Assembly (NCBI RefSeq): GCF_001447155.2
Contig: NZ_CP014754.1
Location: forward strand, 4,340,001 to 4,404,000
Reading direction: 5' to 3'
DNA: 64,000 nucleotides
Source: Marinobacter sp. LQ44
GTDB taxonomy: Bacteria > Pseudomonadota > Gammaproteobacteria > Pseudomonadales > Oleiphilaceae
In this document: in pieces, positions 16,256 through 25,516 of the stretch
Numbering within the stretch: position 1 is the first letter of the stretch
Layout: the number at the start of each line of letters is the position of its first letter
The notes under the pieces: model-generated
Seen by the model: only the letters and a program-made list of their open reading frames with translations
Database searches by the model: none
What the model was told of the DNA's origin: nothing
Position numbers and translations under genes: made by a program

Positions 16256-17689
16256 CTATCGCGGCCTTGGACCAACAAAACGGCTTTCAGTTTCCAGAAT
16301 AAGTGATGGATCTGTTTCGGACTCCGCATAGAAACGGATGGTGTTATTGGTGTCCGGGATAGATTCTGGCGGAACATCCACGACAGTCGGCAGCGAGCGG
16401 ATTTCAGCGCTGGCAACTGTGACGTTGGTTGTTGTCAGAATCCGGATGCCCTCAAGCCCCTCAACCGACAGGTTGAAGGTCTGGGGAACCTCCGACATGT
16501 TCTGGATTTTTATCGTGTACGAGTTCTCAACGTGACCTTCGCCGTTGAAGCTGAAAAGCGCGCCACGGTCACGCAGTACGTCCATTTTGGCCGGTACCCG
16601 CGTGACCAGAGTGAAAATGATCGCTCCGATCATCAGGGTCAGAACCGCACCGTAGCCAAAGGTCCTTGGCCGAAGAAGCTTGGAGGTTTTGCCTTCCAGC
16701 TCGTTCTCGGTGGTGTATCGGATAAGCCCTTTGGGGTAATCCATTTTTTCCATCACTTCATCGCAGGCGTCAATACACAGCGCGCAGCCAATGCATTCAT
16801 ACTGCAAGCCATCGCGGATATCGATACCTGTGGGGCATACCTGCACGCACTGGCCGCAGTCAATGCAGTCACCCAGGCCGACGTCTGCGGGATTGACGCT
16901 TTTCTTGCGGCCACCGCGGGGCTCACCCCGGTTTGGGTCATAGGAGACAATCCGGGTGTTCGGGTCGAACATGACAGACTGGAAACGGGCATAGGGGCAC
17001 ATGTACAGGCACACCTGCTCGCGCATCCAGCCTGCGTTCAGGTAGGTGGCGACAGTGAAGAAGGCTACCCAGAAATAGGCCCAGCCATTGGCCTGAAGGG
17101 TGAACAGATCAACGATCAGTTCCCGGATCGGGTAGAAATAACCTACAAAGGTAAGGCCCGTTGCCAGAGCGACAAACAGCCACAAGCTGTGTTTGATGGT
17201 TTTCTTGGTGACCTTTTCCGTTGAGTTGGGGGCTTTGTCGAGCTTCATGCGCTTGTTGCGGCTACCCTCAACTTTCTCCTCGATCCACATGAAGATGAAG
17301 GTCCAGACGGTCTGGGGGCAGGTATAGCCGCACCAGACCCGGCCAAACAGGGTGGTAATGAAGAACAGGCCAAAGGCACAGATAATCAGCATGCCCGAGA
17401 GCAGGAAAAAGTCTTTGGGGAAGAAGGTTACGCCATACAGGTGGAATTCCCGTGCCGGCAGATCGAAGTGAATCAGCGGCTGGCCATTGAGGGTTAGCCA
17501 CACAAATAGAAAGTACATGCCCATGAGCAGCGTCAGGCTGACGTTGCGGATCTTCTGGAACGTGCCTTTCACTTCCTTGACGTAAATCTTCTTACGGCTG
17601 GCGTAGAGATCGACGGTTTCCGGCTTGTTGTTTTTATTGGGAGGCTCGGAGGAAGGGTCTACCTGGGTGACCGGAATTTCATTGCTCAT
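16256..17689 (-). CDS. ccoG: cbb3 oxidase accessory protein CcoG (RdxA/FixG)
   Basis: A 477-aa inner-membrane polyferredoxin with about five membrane helices. Two 4Fe-4S motifs are seen in DCIDCGQCVQVCPTGIDI and ECIGCALCIDACD (about residues 255-295), and a membrane-side TCPQTVWTF segment is present. The C-terminal periplasmic part has an Ig-like fold (FNLSVEGLEGIRI). It takes part in copper handling for cbb3 oxidase, where it has been shown to act as a Cu(II) reductase. It opens the second half of the cco locus, after the 127-base ccoP-ccoG gap that holds two hairpins. Confidence 0.95.
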   Translation of the reverse strand: MSNEIPVTQVDPSSEPPNKNNKPETVDLYASRKKIYVKEVKGTFQKIRNVSLTLLMGMYFLFVWLTLNGQPLIHFDLPAREFHLYGVTFFPKDFFLLSGMLIICAFGLFFITTLFGRVWCGYTCPQTVWTFIFMWIEEKVEGSRNKRMKLDKAPNSTEKVTKKTIKHSLWLFVALATGLTFVGYFYPIRELIVDLFTLQANGWAYFWVAFFTVATYLNAGWMREQVCLYMCPYARFQSVMFDPNTRIVSYDPNRGEPRGGRKKSVNPADVGLGDCIDCGQCVQVCPTGIDIRDGLQYECIGCALCIDACDEVMEKMDYPKGLIRYTTENELEGKTSKLLRPRTFGYGAVLTLMIGAIIFTLVTRVPAKMDVLRDRGALFSFNGEGHVENSYTIKIQNMSEVPQTFNLSVEGLEGIRILTTTNVTVASAEIRSLPTVVDVPPESIPDTNNTIRFYAESETDPSLILETESRFVGPRPR

Positions 17690-17742
17690 GGGTATCTCCC
17701 GAAAGGTGTCGTGCTGGGAGCGGGCCTCGAGGGTCAGCTGAT

Positions 17743-17785
17743 CTTCTCAAGCCTGCACCCGCGAGGCAGGTGCAGGGTTGAGAAG
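17743..17785 (-). other. Long hairpin A between ccoP and ccoG
   Basis: CTTCTCAA (17743-17750) pairs with TTGAGAAG (17778-17785), and CCTGCACC (17752-17759) pairs with GGTGCAGG (17769-17776). The two are separated by one G-G mismatch and closed by a 9-base loop, giving 16 paired positions. No T run follows on the minus strand, so processing or mRNA stabilisation is more likely than intrinsic termination. Confidence 0.5.
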
Positions 17786-17813
17786 ACCGGGCCGGGGAAT
17801 GCCCGGCCGGTCT
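17784..17813 (-). other. GC-rich hairpin B directly after the ccoP stop codon
   Basis: AGACCGG (17784-17790) pairs with CCGGTCT (17807-17813) and CCGGG with CCCGG inside it, with one bulged G and a 5-base loop. It starts 3 bases after the ccoP stop on the minus strand and shares two bases (17784-17785) with hairpin A, so both can barely form fully at once. It may protect the 3' end of the ccoNOQP message or partly terminate it. Confidence 0.5.
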
Positions 17814-17816
17814 GGC

Positions 17817-18707
17817 TCAGTTTGACAGGCTGTAAACGTAGGCTGCCAGGATCTGGATCTGATCGTCGGTCAGACGGCCTTCCTGAGCTGGCATCTCGTT
17901 CTGGCGACCGTGTTCGACGGTCTCCCGGATCCACTCGTAGGTAGAGCCGTACAGCCAGATGTTGTCGGTCAGGTTAGGTGCCCCCATGGCGGTCATGCCG
18001 GTTCCATCGGCGCCGTGACAAGCCGCACAGGCTTGCTGGTAAACAGCTTCACCCGCTTTTGCAGCCTCGGCATCCCGCTCACGACCACTGTAGCTGAGTA
18101 CAAAATTAACCACCTGATCAACCTGCTGGCTGGTCATGTTGGGCATGACACCCTTGGCCGGCATGTTGCCCTGACGACCTTTGGCAATGCTGTGCCAGAT
18201 CTGGTCAGGCTCACCGCCCCACAGCCAGTCGTCGTCGGTCAGGTTGGGGAAGCCCACCTGGCCGCGAGCGGCAGTACCGTGGCACACCGAACAGTTGTTG
18301 GCATACAAACGCTGGCCAATTTTCATGGCATCTTCGTTCTGCGCCAGCTCCGGGATCGGGGTGTCGCCAAACTGGGCGTAGATTTCACCGTACCTGGCAT
18401 CGGCTTTGGCTACTTCCGCCTCCCACTGGTTGGCAGAGGTCCAACCCAGAATGCCCTTGAAGTTACCCAGGCCCGGATAGAGAGCCAGGTATCCCAGTGC
18501 AAACACACAGGTTGCGATGAACAGGTAAAACCACCACTTTGGCAGCGGGTTGTCGTATTCCTCGATGCCATCGAAGGAATGGCCCATTGTGCGGTCGGTT
18601 TCGGTATCGGTCGTCTGGCTTTTGCGGGTGGCCCAAAGCAGCCACCAGCAGCCGAAGATGGTACCGAGCACGATCACGCTGATCCAGATGCTCCAGAAGG
18701 TACTCAT
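17817..18707 (-). CDS. ccoP: cbb3 oxidase subunit III, diheme cytochrome c CcoP
   Basis: A 296-aa membrane-anchored cytochrome that passes electrons to CcoO/CcoN. It has two N-terminal membrane helices (about 5-27 and 58-80) and two c-type heme sites, CSVCHG (about residue 139) and CAACHG (about 228), each followed by Met-containing axial-ligand segments (GNMPAKGVMPNM, NEMPAQEGRL). The two-helix form is the Pseudomonas type. It overlaps ccoQ by 4 bases. Strong hairpins follow immediately. Confidence 0.96.
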   Translation of the reverse strand: MSTFWSIWISVIVLGTIFGCWWLLWATRKSQTTDTETDRTMGHSFDGIEEYDNPLPKWWFYLFIATCVFALGYLALYPGLGNFKGILGWTSANQWEAEVAKADARYGEIYAQFGDTPIPELAQNEDAMKIGQRLYANNCSVCHGTAARGQVGFPNLTDDDWLWGGEPDQIWHSIAKGRQGNMPAKGVMPNMTSQQVDQVVNFVLSYSGRERDAEAAKAGEAVYQQACAACHGADGTGMTAMGAPNLTDNIWLYGSTYEWIRETVEHGRQNEMPAQEGRLTDDQIQILAAYVYSLSN

Positions 18708-18895
18708 TGTTTCTTCTCCGTTTTTTCCTGTTCGAGCGTACGCTTGGCTACTTCATCGTCATCATCGGAGAAGGGCAGCTTTGAGGCTTCTTCATTTGCC
18801 TTCTTTCGGTGGGCGCTGAACGCCCACCAAATGATGCCGAGAAAAATCGCCATGATTACCAGCGAGTGTATGCCGCGTAACTCATTAATATCCAT
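18704..18895 (-). CDS. ccoQ: cbb3 oxidase subunit CcoQ
   Basis: A 63-aa single-helix protein (membrane segment about residues 12-30, with LGIIWWAFSAHRKK at the cytoplasmic exit) and an acidic/basic tail. CcoQ stabilises the cbb3 complex. It sits 4 bases after ccoO and overlaps ccoP by 4 bases, the standard ccoNOQP order. Confidence 0.92.
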   Translation of the reverse strand: MDINELRGIHSLVIMAIFLGIIWWAFSAHRKKANEEASKLPFSDDDDEVAKRTLEQEKTEKKQ

Positions 18896-18899
18896 GGGA

Positions 18900-19508
18900 T
18901 CACCGTTTGTCTGAAATCACAGTACCCAGCTGTTGCAGGTATGCGACCAGTGCTTCGATTTCGAACTTGCCTTCGATGTCTGAGGCAGCACTTGCTACCT
19001 GCTCGTCGGTATAAGGCACGCCGAGGGTCTGCAGTGTTCTCATTCGAGCTTCGATGGTGGTGTGCTTCACACGGTTATCAAACAGCCAGGGGAAAGCCGG
19101 CATGTTGGACTCAGGCACCACGCTGCGCGGATCGTACAGATGCTGGCGCTGCCAGGCATCGGAGTAACGGCCACCCACGCGGGCAAGGTCAGGACCAGTG
19201 CGCTTGGAACCCCACAGGAACGGGCGGTCATAAACAAACTCGCCCGCCACGGAGTAGTGGCCATAACGCTCGGTTTCAGCCCGGAACGGGCGAATCTGCT
19301 GGGTATGGCACACGTGGCAGCCTTCGCGGATATAGATGTCCCGGCCTTCCAGTTCCAATGCGGACAGCGGTTCCAGACCATCTACTGGCTGGTTCACATC
19401 CTTCTGGAAGAACAGGGGCACTACTTCGGCCAGAAAGCCGCCGCTGATGACCACCACAATCAGGACGATCATCAGGCCAAGGTTCTTTTCTACTATTTCG
19501 TGTCTCAT
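18900..19508 (-). CDS. ccoO: cbb3 oxidase subunit II, monoheme cytochrome c CcoO
   Basis: A 202-aa protein with one N-terminal membrane anchor (about 10-32) and a c-type heme site in [14 protein letters not shown] (about residue 70). The [24 protein letters not shown] and SNMPAFPWL segments, which include the axial Met, are diagnostic of CcoO. It lies 13 bases after ccoN. Confidence 0.96.
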   Translation of the reverse strand: MRHEIVEKNLGLMIVLIVVVISGGFLAEVVPLFFQKDVNQPVDGLEPLSALELEGRDIYIREGCHVCHTQQIRPFRAETERYGHYSVAGEFVYDRPFLWGSKRTGPDLARVGGRYSDAWQRQHLYDPRSVVPESNMPAFPWLFDNRVKHTTIEARMRTLQTLGVPYTDEQVASAASDIEGKFEIEALVAYLQQLGTVISDKR

Positions 19509-19521
19509 CTGGTCTCTCCCC

Positions 19522-20952
19522 TTACGCCGCTTGAACGGCAGCGTTGTCCTGTGCTGCGGCTTCTTTCTGGCGTACGGTCATGTACACGTTGTAAGCCATG
19601 ATCAGCATGCCGGCCAGGAAGATGGCGCCACCAATAAACCGGACGAAATAGCCGGGGTAGGACGCTTCCAGAGATTCAACGAAGCTGTAGGTCAGAGTGC
19701 CGTCTTCGTTAACTGCGCGCCACATCAGGCCCTGCATGATGCCGTTAACCCACATGGCAACGATGTACAGGACGGTACCAACAGTAGCCAGCCAGAAGTG
19801 AACGTTGATCAGTGCGGTGCTGTACATGGCTTGCACGCCCCAGAGTTTCGGAACCAGGTGATAGACGGCGCCGATACTGATCATGGCTACCCAGCCGAGG
19901 GCACCGGAGTGCACGTGGCCGATGGTCCAGTCAGTGTTGTGGGACAGTGCGTTAACGGTCTTGATGGACATCATCGGGCCTTCGAAGGTGGACATGCCAT
20001 AGAAGGACAGGGAGACCACCAGGAACCGCAGGATTGGATCGGTGCGCAGTTTGTGCCAGGCGCCAGACAGGGTCATCATGCCATTGATCATGCCGCCCCA
20101 GGACGGAGCCAGCAGGATCAGGGACATCACCATGCCCGCAGTCTGTGCCCAGTCAGGCAGGGCAGAGTAGTGCAGGTGGTGGCCGCCGGCCCACACATAG
20201 GTGGTGATCAGCGCCCAGAAGTGCACGATCGACAAGCGGTAGGAATAAACCGGACGGTTCGCCTGCTTGGGTACGAAATAGTACATCATGCCCAGGAAGC
20301 CGGCGGTCAGGAAGAAGCCAACGGCGTTGTGGCCGTACCACCATTGCATCATGGCGTCAGTGACACCCGCGTACGCCGAGTAGGATTTCCAGGCGGTAGC
20401 TGGCAGGGCCATGTTGTTACCGATGTGCAGAACTGCCACGGTAATGATGAATGCGCCGTAGAACCAGTTGGCCACATAGATGTGCGGTGTGCTGCGCTTC
20501 ATCACGGTGCCGAAGAACACCAGAGCGTAGGTTACCCACACGATGGCAATGGCGATATCAATCGGCCATTCCAGCTCTGCGTATTCCTTGGAAGACGTGA
20601 TGCCCAGTGGCAAGGTAATGGCGGCCGATACAATGATCGCCTGCCAGCCCCAGAATGTGAACGCTGCCATACCATCGGAGAACAGGCGGGCCTGACAGGT
20701 CCGCTGTACTACGTAGTAAGAGGTAGCAAACAGGGCACTTCCACCAAAGCCGAAGATGACGGCGTTGGTGTGCAGCGGCCGCAGGCGACCGAAGTGAGTC
20801 CAGGGCAGATCGAGGTTGAGGGATGGCCAAACCAGCTGTGCTGCAATCAGCACACCCAGAGCCATGCCTACAATACCCCATACCACTGTCATGATGGCGA
20901 ATTGTCTCACCACCTTGTAGTTGTATGTCAGGTTTGCATTTACTGTGCTCAT
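19522..20952 (-). CDS. ccoN: cbb3 oxidase catalytic subunit I CcoN
   Basis: A 476-aa, 12-helix oxygen-reducing subunit of the high-affinity cbb3 oxidase. Cofactor residues are all visible: His61 (low-spin heme b) in PLHTN, CuB ligands His208 (WYGHNAV) and His258/His259 (GGHHLHY), and the cross-linked Tyr252 in [10 protein letters not shown], six residues before His258. It begins the ccoNOQP operon. An Anr/FNR-type site 71 bases upstream suggests induction under low oxygen. Length and motifs match the Pseudomonas enzymes closely. Confidence 0.97.
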   Translation of the reverse strand: MSTVNANLTYNYKVVRQFAIMTVVWGIVGMALGVLIAAQLVWPSLNLDLPWTHFGRLRPLHTNAVIFGFGGSALFATSYYVVQRTCQARLFSDGMAAFTFWGWQAIIVSAAITLPLGITSSKEYAELEWPIDIAIAIVWVTYALVFFGTVMKRSTPHIYVANWFYGAFIITVAVLHIGNNMALPATAWKSYSAYAGVTDAMMQWWYGHNAVGFFLTAGFLGMMYYFVPKQANRPVYSYRLSIVHFWALITTYVWAGGHHLHYSALPDWAQTAGMVMSLILLAPSWGGMINGMMTLSGAWHKLRTDPILRFLVVSLSFYGMSTFEGPMMSIKTVNALSHNTDWTIGHVHSGALGWVAMISIGAVYHLVPKLWGVQAMYSTALINVHFWLATVGTVLYIVAMWVNGIMQGLMWRAVNEDGTLTYSFVESLEASYPGYFVRFIGGAIFLAGMLIMAYNVYMTVRQKEAAAQDNAAVQAA

Positions 20953-21022
20953 AGCCTTACCAATGGGTTTAGGATGGGGAAATATGCGGGCGCAAGTATG
21001 GAGAAACCATTAGGCCTTTGCA

Positions 21023-21036
21023 ATGATTCAGGTCAA
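21023..21036 (-). promoter_or_regulatory. Candidate Anr/FNR box upstream of ccoN
   Basis: On the minus strand the sequence is TTGACCTGAATCAT, which matches the FNR/Anr consensus TTGAT-N4-ATCAA except for the outer base of each half. Its centre is about 77 bases before the ccoN start, which would suit a class II site with transcription starting near 20988. cbb3 operons are widely under Anr/FNR control; the site itself is a pattern match. Confidence 0.55.
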
Positions 21037-21173
21037 CTCCTGACATTCGTCAAATCCGCTGGAATCAGCAGTTTGGCCAACAGTTTGCAAGGCTTGAACC
21101 GCGTTACAAAAGCGCCTTGAAGGTTTCCGCTCGGTCGCTAATGATACCCGCTGACAGCGAGGAGTTGAATGTT

Positions 21174-21836
21174 GTGAACCGGATTAAGACCAAAGGTTAC
21201 GGTAAAGGGGCCAAAAGTGTCATGTTGCTGGCCCATGGGGCCGGCGCGCCCATGGACTCTCCTTTCATGGAGCAACTATCTGACGCTTTGGATCGGCAGG
21301 GGATTGCAACGGTCAGGTTTGAGTTTCCGTATATGGTTCGGCGGCGGGAAGACGGCCGCAAGCGGCCACCGGACCGAATGCCTGTGTTGCTGGATTCATT
21401 CCGGGCCGAAGTGGCACGGGTGCGAGATGAGGTGAGTGAGGACTGCCTGATGCTGGTTGGAGGCAAGTCGATGGGTGGTCGGGTGGCCTCAATGTTGGCC
21501 AGTGAACATGCTCCGGGTATTGCCGGGGTTATCTGCTATGGCTACCCTTTCCATCCCCCGGGCAAGCCAGATCGGTGGCGTATTGATCATTTTTCGACCG
21601 TTGGCTGCCCGATGATGATTGTACAAGGAACCCGGGACCCTTTCGGCAAGCTGGAGGAGGTAGCGGCCCAGGGTGAGATGCCGGGGCTTTCCCGGCTGTG
21701 CTGGTTGGATGGCGGAAACCATGACTTTCAGACACCGGCAAAGCATCCCGGCAGCCAGGCAACCCTTATCGAGCAGGCGGCTGGCGAAACCGGCCGATTT
21801 GTTCAGGAGTTGCTGGCGGGCTCGGAGCTGTGTTGA
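21174..21836 (+). CDS. Alpha/beta hydrolase of the KANL3/Tex30 (dienelactone hydrolase-like) family
   Basis: A 220-aa cytoplasmic hydrolase-fold protein. MLLAHGAGAPMDSPFM forms the oxyanion strand-loop, GGKSMGGR (about residue 103) is the nucleophile elbow with Ser, an Asp is in VQGTRDPFG, and the His lies in LDGGNHDF. The set is complete, so an active esterase or hydrolase is likely, but the substrate is unknown. The GTG at 21174 is chosen because GAGGAG lies eight bases upstream and family members begin close to the first strand; an ATG at 21141 lacks such a site. Its 3' end overlaps the convergent diguanylate cyclase gene by 34 bases. Confidence 0.8.
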   Translation: MNRIKTKGYGKGAKSVMLLAHGAGAPMDSPFMEQLSDALDRQGIATVRFEFPYMVRRREDGRKRPPDRMPVLLDSFRAEVARVRDEVSEDCLMLVGGKSMGGRVASMLASEHAPGIAGVICYGYPFHPPGKPDRWRIDHFSTVGCPMMIVQGTRDPFGKLEEVAAQGEMPGLSRLCWLDGGNHDFQTPAKHPGSQATLIEQAAGETGRFVQELLAGSELC

Positions 21837-23683
21837 GCAAGGGTAATTGCGTCCCGGCCGGCGGCTTTGGAGGCATAGAGGGCTTCATCGGCGCGTCGGA
21901 ACAGGCTGTCTGGCTGCTCTTCGACGCCCAGTTCCGCGATGCCTGCGCTAACGGTGAGGCTGACGGCTGTACCATCGGGAGCGGTAATGCGAGAGTCCCG
22001 CACCGCCTCAAGAATATCCTGGCACAACTTGGAAGCGCCGGTGGCGTCTGTACCGGGTAGCAGCAGGGCAAATTCCTCACCACCAAAACGGACCGCGACA
22101 TCCCGTGGTCGCTTGATCTGGTTCTTCAGGCAGGTCGCGATGTGCCTGAGGCATTGGTCACCGAAATCGTGGCCCCAGCTGTCGTTAATCCGCTTGAAAT
22201 GATCGGCATCAACCAGCGCCAGCGACAATGGCTGGCCGGTTCGACGGGCTTCACGGCAGAGTTCCGGTAACAGGTTATCCATATGCCGGCGGTTGTGTAG
22301 TCCGGTCAGGGCATCGTTCAGGCTGAGGGACGCCAGTTTCCGGTTCGCCTGCTCAAGTTCCCGCATGGTATTGCGCAGTTGTGCGGTGCGCTCGTGAACC
22401 TTGAACTCCAGCTCTGTGCGTGCTTGGTGCTCAATATCCAGCAACTTCTGATTCAGCAGGCGCCAGCGTTGCACCATGGCATAGTTCAGCAGGATAACCT
22501 GCCCCCCGACAGCCGCTTGCATCATGACCTCGCGGGCCAGGTAGTCGCCCAGGTAGCCGAAGGCCGCCAGGGCATAGGCCAGGGCACCGACCACCATGAT
22601 CATCCAGGCAGCGATGTACCAGAAGGCGGGCAGGTAACCCTGGCGCCAGCGGATAGTCGCAATGACCGACAACGCGGCAATCACCATCAGCGCATGGGCT
22701 GTGTTGAGCAGGATGGCTTTGGAGTAGGGTAGCAGGAAGGTCAGGGCCAGGAAGCCCACAGCAGACCAGACCAACCCCCGGAGCACGGATTCTGAAATCG
22801 TGCCGGCGCTGACATCAAGAAATGACCAGCCAAACAGTGCCATGGCGGCTGAGCAGATGACCAGGGTGAGCGGGATCGACAGGTTCGCCAGCTGTGCACT
22901 CTCGGGCCAGAAATACTGATTCGCGAAGCCGCCCATGGCAAACAGAAACATCGCCATGGAGCTGATATAGAAAGCGTTATAGAAGTAGTACCGGGTGCCG
23001 GAGCTGAAGAATAGCAGCAGGTTAAAGGCGGCCAGAATCAGCAGCGCCCCGTAAAACAGGCCGTGGATCAAGGTCAGGTGATTGCTTTCTGCAATGACCT
23101 CTTCCGGTGTCATCAGGGCCAGGGGCACATTCAGCGCCCCGCTGCTGTGAACCCGGATGGTAATGGTGCGCCGTTCGGACGGATCCAGCGTGACCGGTAA
23201 CAGGTAATAACGGTAATCTATGCCCCGGGTGGCAAACGGCAGGGAATCACCTGTGGTCAGTGGCGGCGCCGCCTCGGTGACGACATCCGGGCTGCCCGGC
23301 TGGTGGCGGTATTGCCAGAAGGTGATTTCGTCCAGCAGCGGGTAATTAAGTTTCAGATACCAGAGCGCCCGGTTGGCGCCCGGGTTGTGGACGGTCAGTT
23401 GTATCCAGTAGACGGCGTCTGTATGGCTGAACACCAGGTCGTGGCCATTGGCGGGTGTCCAGGGCATATCCACCGGCAGTTCTGATGCGCTCTGAGCGGC
23501 GTGGGCTGGCTCGCCGGGGCGGGCGGAATGGAAACACAAGTGATGATTAATTGCGCTCCGGGCTTCGGGGTTGGTTGCCTGTAGGGTCGGGCATGGTTCC
23601 GCCGCCATGCTGTAACCGGGCATAATGCCGGCAAAGGCCAGCAGGCCAAGCATCAGCAGGGCGCAGAATCGAGGCGTCATCAA
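21803..23683 (-). CDS. Membrane diguanylate cyclase with 7TMR-DISM sensor and GGDEF domain
   Basis: A 626-aa inner-membrane protein. A signal peptide (about 1-27) is followed by a periplasmic 7TMR-DISMED2-type beta domain (about 30-190, possibly carbohydrate binding), seven membrane helices (about 200-405), a coiled coil and a GGDEF domain. The active-site loop is GGEEF at residue 534, preceded five residues earlier by the inhibitory RxxD site (RPRD), so it should make c-di-GMP under feedback control. The start may be the first or second of two adjacent ATG codons. It converges on the hydrolase with overlapping ends. The signal sensed is unknown. Confidence 0.92.
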   Translation of the reverse strand: MMTPRFCALLMLGLLAFAGIMPGYSMAAEPCPTLQATNPEARSAINHHLCFHSARPGEPAHAAQSASELPVDMPWTPANGHDLVFSHTDAVYWIQLTVHNPGANRALWYLKLNYPLLDEITFWQYRHQPGSPDVVTEAAPPLTTGDSLPFATRGIDYRYYLLPVTLDPSERRTITIRVHSSGALNVPLALMTPEEVIAESNHLTLIHGLFYGALLILAAFNLLLFFSSGTRYYFYNAFYISSMAMFLFAMGGFANQYFWPESAQLANLSIPLTLVICSAAMALFGWSFLDVSAGTISESVLRGLVWSAVGFLALTFLLPYSKAILLNTAHALMVIAALSVIATIRWRQGYLPAFWYIAAWMIMVVGALAYALAAFGYLGDYLAREVMMQAAVGGQVILLNYAMVQRWRLLNQKLLDIEHQARTELEFKVHERTAQLRNTMRELEQANRKLASLSLNDALTGLHNRRHMDNLLPELCREARRTGQPLSLALVDADHFKRINDSWGHDFGDQCLRHIATCLKNQIKRPRDVAVRFGGEEFALLLPGTDATGASKLCQDILEAVRDSRITAPDGTAVSLTVSAGIAELGVEEQPDSLFRRADEALYASKAAGRDAITLAQHSSEPASNS

Positions 23684-23809
23684 CGAAATCCCGTGTCGAA
23701 TGAAGGCGGAAGTGTAGCCAGCGTAAACAAATCCTGCTGTTAAACAGGTTCAAGTTTCTTGTTTGTCGGGGTGTCAGATTCCTGACAATTTTGAATGAAA
23801 AGGTGATAG

Positions 23810-24886
23810 ATGCAACAGGTTATGCTGGTGTGCCGCCCGGGATTCGAAGCCGAGGCGGGCCAGGAAGTGACGGATCAGGCAGCCCTTAAAGGCGTGTTTG
23901 GTTATTTTCAGCCGGTCAGGAACAGCGGGTTGGTCCGGTTTACCATTGGCAGTGAGGAAAGCCCGGAGGAACTGATGGGCCGCCTGCCGTTGGACGAACT
24001 GGTATTTGTTCGGGACTGGTTCGTTATCCTGGGCGATTGTGCGTTGCCAGTACAGGATCGGGTTGGGGCCGTGGTCGGTTTTCTGCGAGATCAGGATTGG
24101 AAGGGGAGTGGCTGTGCCCGGGTAGAGGTGCGTTTACCGGAGAACAACGAGGACCGGGACCTGGGTAACTTTTCCCGAAAATGGGTGGCGCCGTTATCCA
24201 AGGGCCTGCGGGGCGCGGGATTGCTTCAGGAAACGGCGGATGCAAAGACTAGAAAACGGCTGGAAATACTGCTGGCAGACTTTGGTATGGCTGTGATTGG
24301 GTACAGCCTCGCTGGTAACCGGTCGCCGTTCCCTGGGGGCGTGCCGCGGCTCAGATTACCCGCCTCGGCCCCCAGCCGCTCCGCGCTCAAACTCGAGGAA
24401 GCCTGGAAAGTATTTCTGCCGGAGGATCGCTGGCTCGACTACCTGGGTGGTGGCAGGAAAGCCGTCGATCTGGGAGCCGCGCCCGGCGGTTGGACCTGGC
24501 AACTGGTGAACCAGGGTATGATGGTGACGGCTGTTGATAATGGCCCGATGAATCCGGATTTGATGGCCAGTGGGCATGTTGAGCACATTGAGGCGGATGG
24601 TTATGCCTGGCGCCCGAAGCGGGCGGTCGACTGGATGGTTTGCGACATAGTCGATAAGCCGCGCCGCACCGCCCGGATGGCAGTGGACTGGCTGGCAGAC
24701 AGGCTTTGCCGTTACACGGTATTCAACCTGAAGTTACCGATGAAGAAGCGCTACGACGAATGGCTGGTATGCCAGGACATCCTGGTGCGTGGTCTTGAGG
24801 AGGCGGGCCTGACTTGCCGTGTACGGGCCCGCCACCTTTATCATGATCGAGAGGAAATCACCTGTTTTATCGAGCGCCTGGACTAA
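23810..24886 (+). CDS. rlmM: 23S rRNA (cytidine-2498-2'-O)-methyltransferase RlmM
   Basis: A 358-aa SAM-dependent methyltransferase. The N-terminal THUMP-like part begins VMLVCRPGFEAEAGQE. The catalytic Rossmann domain has the SAM loop DLGAAPGGWTWQL (about residue 222), the catalytic Asp in VDWMVCDIVDKP and the Lys in FNLKLPMKKRYDEW, giving the Lys-Asp-Lys-Glu set of 2'-O-methyltransferases. It is a lone gene, convergent with the ABM gene 11 bases away. Confidence 0.95.
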   Translation: MQQVMLVCRPGFEAEAGQEVTDQAALKGVFGYFQPVRNSGLVRFTIGSEESPEELMGRLPLDELVFVRDWFVILGDCALPVQDRVGAVVGFLRDQDWKGSGCARVEVRLPENNEDRDLGNFSRKWVAPLSKGLRGAGLLQETADAKTRKRLEILLADFGMAVIGYSLAGNRSPFPGGVPRLRLPASAPSRSALKLEEAWKVFLPEDRWLDYLGGGRKAVDLGAAPGGWTWQLVNQGMMVTAVDNGPMNPDLMASGHVEHIEADGYAWRPKRAVDWMVCDIVDKPRRTARMAVDWLADRLCRYTVFNLKLPMKKRYDEWLVCQDILVRGLEEAGLTCRVRARHLYHDREEITCFIERLD

Positions 24887-24897
24887 GCCGGAGTGGC

Positions 24898-25191
24898 TCA
24901 GGGCATAGGGCTTTGCTCAAGAACTGTGATGATTTCATCGCGGTCCATCATGGGCACCAGTTCTGCCATCAGCTCGCGCCGCTCCCGGGAGTGGTACCAG
25001 CGATCCCAGTCAGCTTCAGAGCGCCAGTTGGCAAGGGTGATACGGTGGTTCGGGTCATGGCTGTCGACCAGCGTCTCACCTGAAATAAAACCGGGTGTAC
25101 TAACGGCCTGCTGCAGTACCAAACGTGAACGCTCCTCGTAGGCGGTTTCCAGAGACTCTGCGATGTGTCGTTCAATCAAAACCCGAATCAT
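24898..25191 (-). CDS. Antibiotic biosynthesis monooxygenase (ABM)-fold protein
   Basis: A 97-aa single-domain protein with the ABM ferredoxin-like fold pattern: IRVLIERHI, a helix, TPGFISGETLVDSHDPNHRITLANW and a Trp-rich helix WDRWYHS. Such small proteins include heme-degrading and quinol monooxygenases, but the heme-oxygenase Asn/Trp/His set cannot be assigned with certainty. No operon partner is visible. Treat the function as unknown within the fold family. Confidence 0.72.
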   Translation of the reverse strand: MIRVLIERHIAESLETAYEERSRLVLQQAVSTPGFISGETLVDSHDPNHRITLANWRSEADWDRWYHSRERRELMAELVPMMDRDEIITVLEQSPMP

Positions 25192-25273
25192 GCAATTGGT
25201 CCTTTATTTTCGTTGCTGTAAACAATAATTTAGCACCGGATTCTGAAAATCACGAGAACTGGAGGTGGCTGTT

Positions 25274-25516
25274 GTGACAACCCTGGAGTTTCAAGCCGAG
25301 CTGGACGCTCGAGGGCTGTTGTGCCCGGAACCGGTAATGATGCTGCACACCCGGATCAACGATGTTGGCGTGGGGGAAGTGTTGCGCGTTGTAGCGACCG
25401 ATCCTTCAACAACCCGGGATATACCCCGTTTTTGCCAGTTCCTGAGCCATGAGCTGCTGAGCCAACAGGAACTGGAAGGGGAATTCCATTTCCTGATTCG
25501 CCGTTGTGAGAGCTGA
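25274..25516 (+). CDS. tusA: TusA-family sulfurtransferase
   Basis: An 80-aa protein with the invariant sulfur-carrying Cys in [12 protein letters not shown] (near residue 18), followed by the typical [18 protein letters not shown] strand-helix. TusA accepts persulfide from IscS and feeds tRNA thiolation or other sulfur relay. GTG at 25274 is preferred because GGAGG is spaced eight bases from it; the in-frame GTG at 25265 abuts that site. It is transcribed toward dsbD, and the two genes end in the two arms of one hairpin. Confidence 0.88.
   Translation: MTTLEFQAELDARGLLCPEPVMMLHTRINDVGVGEVLRVVATDPSTTRDIPRFCQFLSHELLSQQELEGEFHFLIRRCES

Noticed and set aside
19336..21120. A 594-codon open frame on the plus strand across ccoO and ccoN
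   Set aside because: It is fully antisense to two genes with complete cofactor motifs, and its translation is rich in His/Gln/Gly with no recognisable domain. It is a by-product of high-GC codon bias.
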